The notes beneath the pieces are model-generated. The model worked only from the letters and a program-made list of their open reading frames with translations, had not been told where the DNA came from and did not search any database. 64,000 bases of DNA, taken from positions 2,649,501-2,713,500 of the forward strand of contig NZ_CP047023.1 in assembly GCF_009796765.1 (NCBI RefSeq), in the 5' to 3' direction. The translations under genes and the position numbers were made by a program. This stretch comes from Paraglaciecola sp. L3A3. Its GTDB lineage: Bacteria; Pseudomonadota; Gammaproteobacteria; Enterobacterales; Alteromonadaceae. Below, in pieces: positions 9,326 through 16,829 of this stretch (the stretch's first letter is position 1; each line of letters starts with the position of its first letter).

Positions 9326-10150
9326 GTGGATGAAATAATTCAATCTTGGCCAATCATAGTGACACTCATTGGCACAGGGATATTTGCCGGTTTATTAGCA
9401 GGGCTATTTGGTGTGGGCGGCGGTATAGTAATAGTGCCAGTACTTTACTTTCTGCTGCAAACATTTGGCGTGAGTGCTGAATCAGCTATGATGATTGCCA
9501 CAGCAACTTCTTTAGCAACCATAGTTCCTACGGCAATATCGACAATAAAAGCACATTACAAAAAAGGCAATGTAGATGTACCTTTACTAAAGTATTGGGC
9601 TGGATTTATTTTACTTTTTTCTGTGTTAGGAAGCTTATTAGCCCATGAAATAAAAGGCAATGCGCTGACGCTTATGTTTGGCTGCATAGCCTTAACCGTC
9701 AGTTTAAATATGCTGTTTAGAGCTGGCGCACCTGCTACATTTTCGCAATTACCTGGTAAAGTCGGTCAAGGATTTCTGGCTAGTATAGTGGGTGGTTTAT
9801 CAGTCATGATAGGTATCGGTGGTGGCACTATAGGTGTACCACTGTTAACTGCATTTAATGTCAGAACTCATTTAGCGGTGGGCACTGCTGCAGTATTTGG
9901 TTTTTTAATTGCCTTACCTGGAGTAGTCACATTGTTAATCATTGGTACTACACCTGCTGATGCCCCTTTCGGAACTTGGGGTCTGATTAACTTACCAGCG
10001 TTCTTTATCATTATTCCTTTAACCATACTGTTTGCCCCCATTGGTGCAGCACTCGGCGCAAAACTAGACCAAAAACAATTAAAACGAGCTTTTGCTTTTG
10101 TTTTACTTATCACCAGTTCTCGCATGTTATATCAAGCAATAGGAGCTTAA
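9326..10150 (+). CDS. TSUP-family (TauE/SafE-like) anion permease
   Basis: A 274-residue multi-pass inner-membrane protein with about eight hydrophobic segments. The two family repeats begin GLLAGLFGVGGGIVIVPVL and SIVGGLSVMIGIGGGTIGVP. Family members move sulfite, sulfonates or organic anions. Its place between the HpxW-like and PucG-like genes suggests it handles a carboxylate of this pathway (oxalate, oxamate or oxalurate, export or import), which is inference. The start is GTG 9326, supported by AAAGGAT 10 bp upstream; no ATG is nearby in frame. Confidence 0.85.
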   Translation: MDEIIQSWPIIVTLIGTGIFAGLLAGLFGVGGGIVIVPVLYFLLQTFGVSAESAMMIATATSLATIVPTAISTIKAHYKKGNVDVPLLKYWAGFILLFSVLGSLLAHEIKGNALTLMFGCIALTVSLNMLFRAGAPATFSQLPGKVGQGFLASIVGGLSVMIGIGGGTIGVPLLTAFNVRTHLAVGTAAVFGFLIALPGVVTLLIIGTTPADAPFGTWGLINLPAFFIIIPLTILFAPIGAALGAKLDQKQLKRAFAFVLLITSSRMLYQAIGA

Positions 10151-10154
10151 AAAG

Positions 10155-11390
10155 ATGTCCCATTCATTTATCGATGCATTAAATCCACCACAACGTTTGT
10201 TAATGGGCCCGGGTCCTATCAATGCAGATCCTAGGGTATTGCGCGCAATGTCAGCGCAACTAATTGGTCAATACGATCCGGCCATGACAGGTTTTATGAA
10301 TGAAACTATGGCTCGTTATCGCCAGGTATTTAAGACCCAAAATCAATGGACCTTTTTAATTGATGGTACTTCAAGGGCTGGTATTGAGGCAGTGCTTATA
10401 TCCGCACTGAGACCTGGTGATAAAGTACTAGTCCCCATTATGGGCAGATTTGGACATCTATTAGCAGAAATAGCAGAACGGGCGCAAGCTGAAGTTCATA
10501 CAATCGAAGTACCTTGGGGGGAAGTATTTAAACCAGAACAAATTGAAGCAGCTATTAAACAAGTTCAACCTAAAATGTTAGCCATGGTGCAAGGTGACAC
10601 TTCAACCACTATGAATCAACCTCTTGAACACATTGGCGATATATGTAAACAACATGATGTTTTGTTTTATTGCGACGCTACAGCGTCAATTTTAGGTAAT
10701 ACACTGTTAACTGATGAATGGGGTTTAGATGCGGTTTCTGTAGGTTTACAGAAATGTCTCGGCGGCCCTTCTGGCTCTGCACCTGTTACTTTTAGTGAAA
10801 AGTTTGTGCACTGGGTTCGTAGTCGTAAAAAAGTAGAAGCGGGTATTCGTACTGCAGCACACCAAGACGGAATTGAACCTATGATCCGTTCAAATTATTT
10901 TGATTTACCTATGATTATGGATTACTGGGGTGAAGAACGCCTCAATCATCATACTGAAGCAACCAGCATGCTGTATTGTGCATCTGAATGCGCCCGAATC
11001 GCTATTAATGAAGGTATAGATGAAGCAGTGGCTCGTCACGAATTACATGGCCAAGCTATGTTATTGGGTGTTCAAGCGCTAGGCTTAAAAGTCTTTGGCG
11101 ACATCAGCAATAAAATGAACAATGTGGTGGGTGTCTATATCCCCGATGAAGTTGATGGCGACAAAGTACGCGGTCAAATGTTGACTGATTTTGGCATTGA
11201 AATAGGTACTTCTTTTGGCCCACTACATGGCAAAATTTGGCGCATAGGCACAATGGGTTACAACGCACGTAAATCAGCAGTGTTACAAACATTAGCCTGC
11301 CTAGATGCGTGTCTACATGCTAATCATTACAAAGGCCCTCAGGGCGAAGCCAGTGCTGCGGCACTTAATTTTTATGCTAGCCAAGCTTAG
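10155..11390 (+). CDS. pucG: (S)-ureidoglycine-glyoxylate aminotransferase, PucG-like
   Basis: A 411-residue class-V fold-type I PLP aminotransferase. The N-terminus RLLMGPGPINADPRVLRAM matches the AGXT/PucG group. PLP contacts are GTSRAG (71-76), Asp174 in FYCDATAS, and Schiff-base Lys200 in VGLQKCLGGPSG. The length matches B. subtilis PucG. The enzyme moves the amino group of ureidoglycine to glyoxylate, giving glycine and oxalurate, which fits the next gene (allantoate amidohydrolase makes ureidoglycine) and the upstream amidase and HpxW-like genes. Alanine-glyoxylate or serine-pyruvate aminotransferase is the alternative on sequence alone. Confidence 0.85.
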   Translation: MSHSFIDALNPPQRLLMGPGPINADPRVLRAMSAQLIGQYDPAMTGFMNETMARYRQVFKTQNQWTFLIDGTSRAGIEAVLISALRPGDKVLVPIMGRFGHLLAEIAERAQAEVHTIEVPWGEVFKPEQIEAAIKQVQPKMLAMVQGDTSTTMNQPLEHIGDICKQHDVLFYCDATASILGNTLLTDEWGLDAVSVGLQKCLGGPSGSAPVTFSEKFVHWVRSRKKVEAGIRTAAHQDGIEPMIRSNYFDLPMIMDYWGEERLNHHTEATSMLYCASECARIAINEGIDEAVARHELHGQAMLLGVQALGLKVFGDISNKMNNVVGVYIPDEVDGDKVRGQMLTDFGIEIGTSFGPLHGKIWRIGTMGYNARKSAVLQTLACLDACLHANHYKGPQGEASAAALNFYASQA

Positions 11391-11405
11391 GTTGTAATTA
11401 TAATC

Positions 11406-12656
11406 ATGCACATACTTGAAGACTCAATTGCAGAAAAATATAGTCAGACAGCATTAGACCATTGTGATGAGTTAGCACAAGTGAGTGAATTAGATCAAGG
11501 CATATTAAGACAATATCTAACTAGCAAACACAAAGCCGGCCATCAACTCGTTGAAAAATGGATGCAACAAGATGGGTTGAGCACTTGGCAAGATCAAGCT
11601 GGTAATCAGTGGGGCCGTTTAGCTTGTAATAATCCTGATGCGCCCAGCTTAATACTTGGCTCCCATCTCGATACTGTGCCTAATGCTGGAGCCTACGATG
11701 GTATTTTAGGAGTATTACTCGCTTTAGAGTTGATAAAAGTGGCAAAAGCTAAAGGGTTAGAGTTTCCATTTCATATTGACTTAGTGGGTTTTGCTGATGA
11801 AGAAGGCACCCGTTTTGCCACAACTTTGATTGGTTCTCATGCCATAGCAGGAAAATTTAACAGTAAATGGTTAGAGGCTGTCGACAAGGACGGTATTACC
11901 ATGGCCGAAGCCATGGAACAATTTGGTCTAAAACCTGATGAAGTAGTGAATGCTTATTTAAATCCCAAAAAGGTATTAGCCTATTGGGAAGTGCATATAG
12001 AACAAGGCCCGGTACTTGAAGCTCATGATATTCCATTAGGAGTAGTAACAGCTATTGCTGGTGCCAAACGGGCAGTCATTTCTTTTGCTGGACAAACGGG
12101 CCATGCGGGCACCTCCCCTATGAATCTGCGCAAAGATACTTTAGCCGCTGCTGCCGAACTCACCTTAGCTATAGAGGATATAGCCAAAAGTTGTACCCAT
12201 CAAGAGGTGGCGACTGTTGGTAATATTAGCGCTAAACCTGGTGCCACTAATGTCATCGCAGGTTATTCTGAAATGACGCTAGATGCCAGAGCACAAGATA
12301 ACGAACATCTAGAAATCTTAGTATCAAAAATTTTAGACAAAGCCAAACAAATTGCAGCCAAGCGTGATTTATTAATGACTTGGAAATGGACTCACCAAGC
12401 AGAAGCTGTGCAATGTGACAAAGGTATTCAAGCTAAACTTGCCTTAGCATGTGAAGCCAATAAGCAGCGCCCTTATTACCTACCCTCAGGTGCAGGCCAC
12501 GATGCTATGGCTGTCGCTTCACTATGTCCTGTAGGAATGTTGTTTATTCGCAGTCCAAAAGGGATAAGTCATCACCCAGATGAATCAGTCATTCATGATG
12601 ATGTAACACAAGCTTTGAAGGTGATGTATAGCGCATTATCGAGTTATAGTTTATAA
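11406..12656 (+). CDS. allC: Allantoate amidohydrolase (M20 carbamoylase family)
   Basis: 416 residues, typical for the M20 hydantoinase/carbamoylase family. Metal ligands appear in GSHLDTVPNAGAYDGILG, FADEEGTRF, WEVHIEQGP and the C-terminal SGAGHDAMA. The dimerisation lid includes GQTGHAGTSPM. The enzyme hydrolyses allantoate to ureidoglycine, CO2 and ammonia, feeding the PucG-like enzyme just upstream. N-carbamoyl-amino-acid hydrolase is a close relative, but the operon decides for allantoate. It is the last gene of the operon and is followed by a hairpin. Confidence 0.88.
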   Translation: MHILEDSIAEKYSQTALDHCDELAQVSELDQGILRQYLTSKHKAGHQLVEKWMQQDGLSTWQDQAGNQWGRLACNNPDAPSLILGSHLDTVPNAGAYDGILGVLLALELIKVAKAKGLEFPFHIDLVGFADEEGTRFATTLIGSHAIAGKFNSKWLEAVDKDGITMAEAMEQFGLKPDEVVNAYLNPKKVLAYWEVHIEQGPVLEAHDIPLGVVTAIAGAKRAVISFAGQTGHAGTSPMNLRKDTLAAAAELTLAIEDIAKSCTHQEVATVGNISAKPGATNVIAGYSEMTLDARAQDNEHLEILVSKILDKAKQIAAKRDLLMTWKWTHQAEAVQCDKGIQAKLALACEANKQRPYYLPSGAGHDAMAVASLCPVGMLFIRSPKGISHHPDESVIHDDVTQALKVMYSALSSYSL

Positions 12657-12738
12657 AATAGTGTTTAAAAACAGTCGTTAGAAACGATGGAGTAGATTGA
12701 AGTAACAAATGAAAAATGCGGCTTTTTGAGTTGCGTTA

Positions 12739-12861
12739 AATCCAAACCATCTACTATGAAGTCGCTAACAAAGTTGTTAGCGACTTATACCTGCATCTAA
12801 AATATGTTCTTTGCATATATCCAAGTTTGTGAAAAAATGCGGAAAACACATGGTTTGGATT
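12739..12861. repeat. Long inverted repeat in the gap after allC
   Basis: AATCCAAACCAT (12739-12750) and its perfect reverse complement ATGGTTTGGATT (12850-12861) are 99 bp apart and enclose the hairpin at 12759-12786. The sequence AAAAATGCGG also occurs next to both arms. It could be a decayed small mobile element; no transposase is present. Confidence 0.5.
12759..12786. terminator. Hairpin after the lower purine operon
   Basis: Arms AAGTCGCTAAC and GTTAGCGACTT give a perfect 11-bp stem with a 6-nt loop, about 100 bp after the allC stop. The U run is weak (TTAT), so the terminator role is likely but not certain. Confidence 0.5.
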
Positions 12862-12892
12862 ACAATAAGAGCTATCTAAATTTGAATAAGGC

Positions 12893-12983
12893 TAATACCA
12901 ACTCTAATAAATGTTCACTCAGCAGGAATTTAATGGCATTGGTATTGGTATTGGTATTGGTATTGGTATTGGTATTGGTATTA
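12893..12983. repeat. Small element bounded by TAATACCAA / TTGGTATTA
   Basis: Nine-base inverted termini TAATACCAA (12893-12901) and TTGGTATTA (12975-12983) enclose a 91-bp stretch that ends in the hexamer array. A related half (TAATACCAA, then TAAA and CACTCAG) occurs at 44335. This suggests a dispersed MITE- or REP-like repeat; two partial copies are thin evidence. Confidence 0.35.
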
Positions 12984-13714
12984 AGTGCAAACTAATAACT
13001 TTACGGATTATTCATATCAAGTTAATCACACTAGTCTTTTTAATATGTTTTTCTTTCGGCACGCAAGCTTCATGTGTGGTTCTACTGCATGGTCTTGCTA
13101 GAAGCGCTAGTTCGATGGAGACTCTAGAGCAAGTTCTTGTGACTGAAGGTTTTTTACCTATCAATGAAGGTTACCCATCAAGAGAGGGATCTATCGAAAT
13201 TCTAGCCGAGTTAGCGATAAAATCGGCTTTAGAAAAGTGCCCTAAAGATATGCAAGTCAATTTTGTTACTCACTCACTGGGTGGAATTTTAGTGCGCCAA
13301 TATCTGAGTAAACACAAAATAACCAATTTAAATCGCGTCGTCATGCTTGGCCCACCAAATCAAGGAAGCGAAGTAGTAGATAAACTTAAAGATGTACCTG
13401 GTTTTCACTTTATCAATGGTGATGCTGGCATGCAGCTTGGTACAGGTGAGTTAAGCATTCCCAACACTTTAGGTAAAGCCAACTTTAACCTGGGAATTAT
13501 TGCCGGCACAAGAAGCATAAATTTAATTTTATCATCCCTTATTCCCAGCACAGATGACGGCAAGGTTTCTATAGAAAGTACCAAGCTAGAAGGCATGAAT
13601 GACCATATAACCATGCCAGTCACACACCCCTTTATGATGAAAAACAAAAACGTCATCACTCAGGTGATCAATTACTTGAAAAATGGCAGTTTTGAGCATG
13701 AAAGCCGCCAATAA
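12911..13714 (+). CDS. Exported alpha/beta hydrolase (lipase-like) with a Gly-Ile repeat at its N-terminus
   Basis: A 267-residue alpha/beta hydrolase. The oxyanion segment is VVLLHGLARSASSM, the nucleophile elbow is THSLGG, and the late conserved His is in NDHITMPVTHPFM. A good signal peptide (KLITLVFLICFSFGTQA) directly precedes the mature domain. The only canonical in-frame start, ATG 12911, lies before (Gly-Ile)x8 encoded by a hexanucleotide array and leaves an odd 50-residue leader without a Shine-Dalgarno site. The natural start may have been the ATC codon at 13016, just before KLITLVF. The substrate is unknown (esters or lipids). Confidence 0.7.
   Translation: MFTQQEFNGIGIGIGIGIGIGIGIKCKLITLRIIHIKLITLVFLICFSFGTQASCVVLLHGLARSASSMETLEQVLVTEGFLPINEGYPSREGSIEILAELAIKSALEKCPKDMQVNFVTHSLGGILVRQYLSKHKITNLNRVVMLGPPNQGSEVVDKLKDVPGFHFINGDAGMQLGTGELSIPNTLGKANFNLGIIAGTRSINLILSSLIPSTDDGKVSIESTKLEGMNDHITMPVTHPFMMKNKNVITQVINYLKNGSFEHESRQ
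12938..12982 (+). repeat. Hexanucleotide tandem array, 7.5 copies of GGTATT
   Basis: ATT followed by seven exact GGTATT units (12941-12982). In the hydrolase frame it reads Gly-Ile. In the frame starting at ATG 12933, which has AGGA upstream, it reads Leu-Val and ends at a stop at 12993. Copy-number changes keep the frame but alter the leader length. Confidence 0.95.
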
Positions 13715-13951
13715 CAGCCCATTTTGTTCATCTGACAGTCGGTGTTTATTTTTTAAGCTTTATTTGACATATATGTACGCTCACGGTTTGCCAACTATTT
13801 GCCTTTGCCTTCGTGTTGATTTTCAGCATAAATATCCCACAATTTACGACAAAAGCATTTACCAAAGCTCAACAGTCCCTAGTATCTTTAATAATCTTAA
13901 TCGGATATATATATCGACATCATTTATTGTTTTCAAGGAAGGGTTAATTAA
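13715..13951. other. Gap without a convincing gene
   Basis: AT-rich sequence between the hydrolase stop and the TTG start of the next gene. An open frame across it has no ribosome site or recognisable protein features. AAGGAAGGG at its end serves the downstream gene. Confidence 0.5.
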
Positions 13952-14326
13952 TTGAGAAATGCTTGGATTTGGAATATATTAAAAATCATTGCTTTACTAG
14001 TCTTTTTTTCACATCTATATTTTGAAATAGCATTAATTATCAAGATCTTTGTTGTCCCCTCTCTAGAAGCATCTGGTGAGCTGAAATATCACCAAGGTTT
14101 GAGTTTATTTGCTCCTGTTTTGTACTTGTTTGAAGGGGCTGGTAAATTACTGGCAAGTTTATCGCCTCTGGTAGATTTTATACGAGAGATCCTATTCGCT
14201 ATTAATTCACTGGTATTAATCATAACGATAGTCGTCACGGGATTCGTTTTTCAAAATAAACTATGGGCGGGGCTAGCGGTTGTTTTATTAACTATCCCTT
14301 CGTTGATTTTTTGGTTTAGTCCGTAA
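13952..14326 (+). CDS. Small inner-membrane protein, function unknown
   Basis: 124 residues with three hydrophobic segments (about 9-33, 70-98 and 100-122), so probably an integral inner-membrane protein. The start codon is TTG 13952, supported by AAGGAAGGG 8-16 bp upstream. I do not recognise the family. It is flanked by unrelated genes and followed by a hairpin at 14402. Confidence 0.6.
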   Translation: MRNAWIWNILKIIALLVFFSHLYFEIALIIKIFVVPSLEASGELKYHQGLSLFAPVLYLFEGAGKLLASLSPLVDFIREILFAINSLVLIITIVVTGFVFQNKLWAGLAVVLLTIPSLIFWFSP

Positions 14327-14401
14327 ACTCAGATATATGCTGATTTATCGTTAGCTCATATTTAAAATTTACCATCTATTTATTTAGCTATTCCATCTAG
14401 C

Positions 14402-14424
14402 TAGCAGAAAATATATTTCTGCTA
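14402..14424. terminator. Hairpin between convergent small membrane-protein genes
   Basis: TAGCAGAAA-ATATA-TTTCTGCTA, a perfect 9-bp stem 75 bp after the upstream stop and 100 bp from the stop of the convergent gene. There is no U run, so it is a modest terminator call. Confidence 0.4.
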
Positions 14425-14524
14425 TCGCCTTATAGAAATATCAATAGTTAAGTCAGCCACCCTTTCAGCTATTTACAACTTCCTAGTACCAGCTTTATAT
14501 CTGCTCCAGTCTGATCAGTCTGCA

Positions 14525-14758
14525 TTATCTAGGATAATATTGAGTAATACCATGTCCCGCACCTGGGTATGTGTCTATCCCTAAAATTTTATAAACAAAA
14601 CATAAACCAAAACTTGAAGAAATCCACATTAATGAGCCAATCACGACCATTGCGATTGTACCAGCTTGGGGTAAAAGGCCTTCTGCAGCGATAGATAAAC
14701 AAATAATGGCTATAACTGAGCGAAGAGCTGTATCTAAAATACCAACATTCTGTTTCAT
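14525..14758 (-). CDS. DUF2892 (YgaP-type) small membrane protein under an FNR promoter
   Basis: 77 residues. The N-terminus MKQNVGILDTALRSVIAI and two membrane segments (about 12-32 and 36-58) match the DUF2892 family, which forms the membrane part of YgaP-like rhodaneses and also occurs as stand-alone proteins. No rhodanese domain is present. The promoter has a perfect FNR box, so expression probably rises without oxygen. A role in anaerobic or sulfur physiology is inference. Confidence 0.82.
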   Translation of the reverse strand: MKQNVGILDTALRSVIAIICLSIAAEGLLPQAGTIAMVVIGSLMWISSSFGLCFVYKILGIDTYPGAGHGITQYYPR

Positions 14759-14786
14759 AATAATGTCCTTTAAGGATTGTTAAGTT

Positions 14787-14835
14787 CGATTAGATTATAA
14801 ATATAGGCTTGGCGAAGAATGTTGATTTAGATCAA
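14787..14835 (-). promoter_or_regulatory. Class II FNR-dependent promoter of the DUF2892 gene
   Basis: The perfect FNR box TTGAT-TTAG-ATCAA (14822-14835) is followed on the minus strand by a perfect -10 TATAAT (14799 to 14794). The predicted transcription start is 14787, exactly 41.5 bp from the box centre, the classic class II geometry. The start codon follows 29 bp later. Confidence 0.85.
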
Positions 14836-14951
14836 AAGATCCGAGATTGAATAGAACTTTCTAGAGATGTTTAGCCAGTAATACTTTTTGGCTGAAGCTA
14901 AAGCTAAACATACGATTCTTAGTAGTGCCTAAAGAGAGAGGAATTTTCTAC

Positions 14952-14979
14952 AAAAAAATACCCAGAATAATCTGGGCAT
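14952..14979 (-). terminator. Intrinsic terminator on the minus strand with no gene before it
   Basis: Read on the minus strand: a stem of CCCAGA and TCTGGG (9 bp counting outer A-U, U-A and G-U pairs), loop TTAT, then seven T. No minus-strand coding gene lies between here and the divergent ompW promoter, so it implies a short untranslated transcript from this side. Confidence 0.75.
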
Positions 14980-15057
14980 TAAAACATAACTAAAAACACA
15001 TAAACAAGGAACACACATTATTAAGAGCCTGCTTTTGTTTTAAAGTTCAATGAGGTC
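14952..15057 (-). ncRNA. Candidate FNR-linked small RNA
   Basis: A strong minus-strand terminator (14952-14979) lies about 100 bp downstream of the symmetric FNR box at 15092-15105. On the minus strand a TTAAAT -10-like hexamer (15066 to 15061) would start a transcript near 15054-15057, about 41-45 bp from the box centre. The stretch holds no credible open frame. E. coli FnrS shows that FNR-activated small RNAs exist, but I see no sequence match to it. The call rests on promoter and terminator position only. Confidence 0.4.
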
Positions 15058-15091
15058 TCAATTTAATTTTTGATTCCGTTTAACTCGTTTG

Positions 15092-15140
15092 TTGAGCTAG
15101 ATCAAGATCCTAATTATTTCATCCATTTACAATACACTCA
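15092..15140 (+). promoter_or_regulatory. Class II FNR-dependent promoter of ompW
   Basis: FNR box TTGAG-CTAG-ATCAA (15092-15105, one mismatch from consensus) with -10 TACAAT (15128-15133). The predicted start at 15140 is 41.5 bp from the box centre. The ompW ATG follows at 15166. Confidence 0.82.
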
Positions 15141-15165
15141 GTTAAATAATTAAAGAGTGAGACAA

Positions 15166-15822
15166 ATGAAAAATAAATTATGTACTTTAGCCTTATTGTT
15201 AAGCGGTATTACTTCAAGCTTATATGTTCATGCTTATGAAACAGCTGATTGGATTTTTAGAACGGGCGTTACTGCTGTTAATCCAGATGATTCAAGTGAT
15301 AACGTTTTGGTCGGTGGCAGTGACTTAGGTATAGGTGTGAACGTAGATAGTAACGCACAATTAGGAATAAATATTGGTTATTTTATTAGCCCGAAAATAG
15401 CTTTAGAAATATTACTGGCGACACCATTTGAGCACGATATAGGCTTAAATACTGTCGGTGCATTAGGCTCTACTAAACACCTCCCCCCAACGATAAGTGT
15501 TAATTATTACTTAGCCAATGCCACTGCTAAATTTCAACCTTATATAGGGGCCGGAATAAACTACACAATATTTTTTGATGAAGAGTTCACGGCTGAAAAT
15601 AAACAAGCTGGCTTTTCTGACCTGTCATTAGACGACTCAATTGGCCTATCGTTACAAGCAGGTTTAGATTACATGCTTGATGATGAATGGCATGTTAATG
15701 CGTCTGTTCGCTGGATAGATATCGGCACAGATGCTGAATTTACTTTAAACGATGAGCAAGGAAGTGTTGCAGTAGATATTGACCCATTTGTATATACTTT
15801 ATCTTTAGGTTACCGCTTTTAG
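15166..15822 (+). CDS. ompW: OmpW-family outer-membrane beta-barrel protein
   Basis: 218 residues with a signal peptide ending near SSLYVHA-YE. The beginning ADWIFRTGVTAVNPDDSSDNV and the end YTLSLGYRF with terminal Phe are typical of OmpW, an eight-stranded barrel with a hydrophobic channel. ATG 15166 is preferred over GTG 15157 because AAAGAG precedes it at proper spacing. The FNR-controlled promoter agrees with what is known of ompW in enterobacteria, where it is raised under oxygen limitation. Confidence 0.92.
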   Translation: MKNKLCTLALLLSGITSSLYVHAYETADWIFRTGVTAVNPDDSSDNVLVGGSDLGIGVNVDSNAQLGINIGYFISPKIALEILLATPFEHDIGLNTVGALGSTKHLPPTISVNYYLANATAKFQPYIGAGINYTIFFDEEFTAENKQAGFSDLSLDDSIGLSLQAGLDYMLDDEWHVNASVRWIDIGTDAEFTLNDEQGSVAVDIDPFVYTLSLGYRF

Positions 15823-15829
15823 ACGTTAG

Positions 15830-15860
15830 GCGTAACTAGATTAATAGCCTCTAGTTACGC
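15830..15860. terminator. Shared hairpin between convergent ompW and fnr
   Basis: GCGTAACTAGA (15830-15840) pairs with TCTAGTTACGC (15850-15860) around a 9-nt loop, directly after the ompW stop and 58 bp from the fnr stop. There is no strong U run. Confidence 0.5.
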
Positions 15861-15917
15861 TATCCCTTATGTTATCACCCCAATTTCATAAAGAATTATT
15901 ATAACTTACAGAACCGA

Positions 15918-16661
15918 TTACTCGGGGCCTTTGGCTAATTTTTGTAATGCAGCAATATCCAAAATTGACACCTCTTTCTGCTCAACTGCAATCAGCTCAT
16001 TTTTTTGTAAACGAGAGAATATTCTACTGACTGTTTCTATAGTTAAACCGAGATAGTTGCCTAAATCTTTACGGCTCATTGGTAAAATAAAAGTACTCCC
16101 TGACAAGCCTCGTCGACTGTTGCGACTTGAAATACTCAGCAATAAAGACGCAATTCGTGATTCAGCATTTTGTTTGTTTAGCAAACCCACCATTTGTTGT
16201 TCTTGGGTAATTTCGCGGCTCATCAATTGTAAGAAATGGCGCTGTAAGCTGGGTAATTTAGTGCTTAATTCTTCTAATCTATTAAATGGTATTTTACACA
16301 CTGAAGAGGTTTCTAAAGCTTGCACAGAATTACAGTGAAGGTCTGTACCCAAACCATCCATACCTAATATTTCACCAGGCAAATAAAAGCCAGTGATTTG
16401 TTCTGCGCCATTTTCAGTCACAAAATGTGTTTTTAGCGCTCCTGAACGAACCGCATAAACGGAAGTAAAAGGATCATTCACACGAAACAAATACTCACCT
16501 TTATTTAAAGGCTTACCGCGTTGAATAATATTATTTAGGCGGTCAATATCCTCAAAATGTAAACTGACCGGCATACAAATTGTGTTGAGTTTACAATTAT
16601 CACAACTAACTTGTTTGTTATGGGGACATTGTTTTATGGAATTTTTTGTTTCTATCTGCAT
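15918..16661 (-). CDS. fnr: FNR, oxygen-sensing [4Fe-4S] transcription regulator
   Basis: 247 residues, close to E. coli FNR. The iron-sulfur ligands are at the same positions as in E. coli: Cys20, Cys23, Cys29 and Cys122 (in SSVCKIP), with an extra Cys12. The cyclic-nucleotide-like sensor domain is followed by the Crp-type helix-turn-helix MSRKDLGNYLGLTIETVSRIF, which keeps the Glu-x-x-Ser-Arg DNA-reading pattern. FNR boxes stand in front of the two nearby genes at 14525 and 15166, which places part of its regulon next to it. EtrA is the Shewanella name for the orthologue. Confidence 0.95.
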   Translation of the reverse strand: MQIETKNSIKQCPHNKQVSCDNCKLNTICMPVSLHFEDIDRLNNIIQRGKPLNKGEYLFRVNDPFTSVYAVRSGALKTHFVTENGAEQITGFYLPGEILGMDGLGTDLHCNSVQALETSSVCKIPFNRLEELSTKLPSLQRHFLQLMSREITQEQQMVGLLNKQNAESRIASLLLSISSRNSRRGLSGSTFILPMSRKDLGNYLGLTIETVSRIFSRLQKNELIAVEQKEVSILDIAALQKLAKGPE

Positions 16662-16760
16662 ACTTTAAACTAACTATTTATCAATTATATACATTTAATG
16701 TTGAGCATTATACCACCCTTGATAGATTTTGATTCTTCTAATAGTCTTGGCCAGTCTTCC

Positions 16761-16793
16761 TGTGCTTTTATCTAGCCATTAGATAAAAGCACA
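16761..16793. terminator. Long hairpin after the S9 peptidase operon
   Basis: TGTGCTTTTATCTA (16761-16774) and its perfect reverse complement (16780-16793) form a 14-bp stem with loop GCCAT, 37 bp beyond the peptidase stop. There is no T run on the minus strand, so it may also protect the 3' end or act with Rho. Confidence 0.5.
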
Positions 16794-16829
16794 TATATTT
16801 AATCATTGCTGATGATAATTTGAGTCCTA

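Noticed and set aside
12804..12995. Open frame with a poly-(Leu-Val) tail over the hexamer array
   Set aside because: It is produced by the repeat in another frame and by intergenic sequence, ends right after the array, and has no recognisable protein content. Only its internal ATG 12933 has a Shine-Dalgarno site, and it gives a 20-residue peptide.
13683..13955. 90-residue open frame after the hydrolase
   Set aside because: It overlaps the hydrolase end, has no ribosome site and shows no domain, signal or membrane pattern; the real gene begins at TTG 13952.
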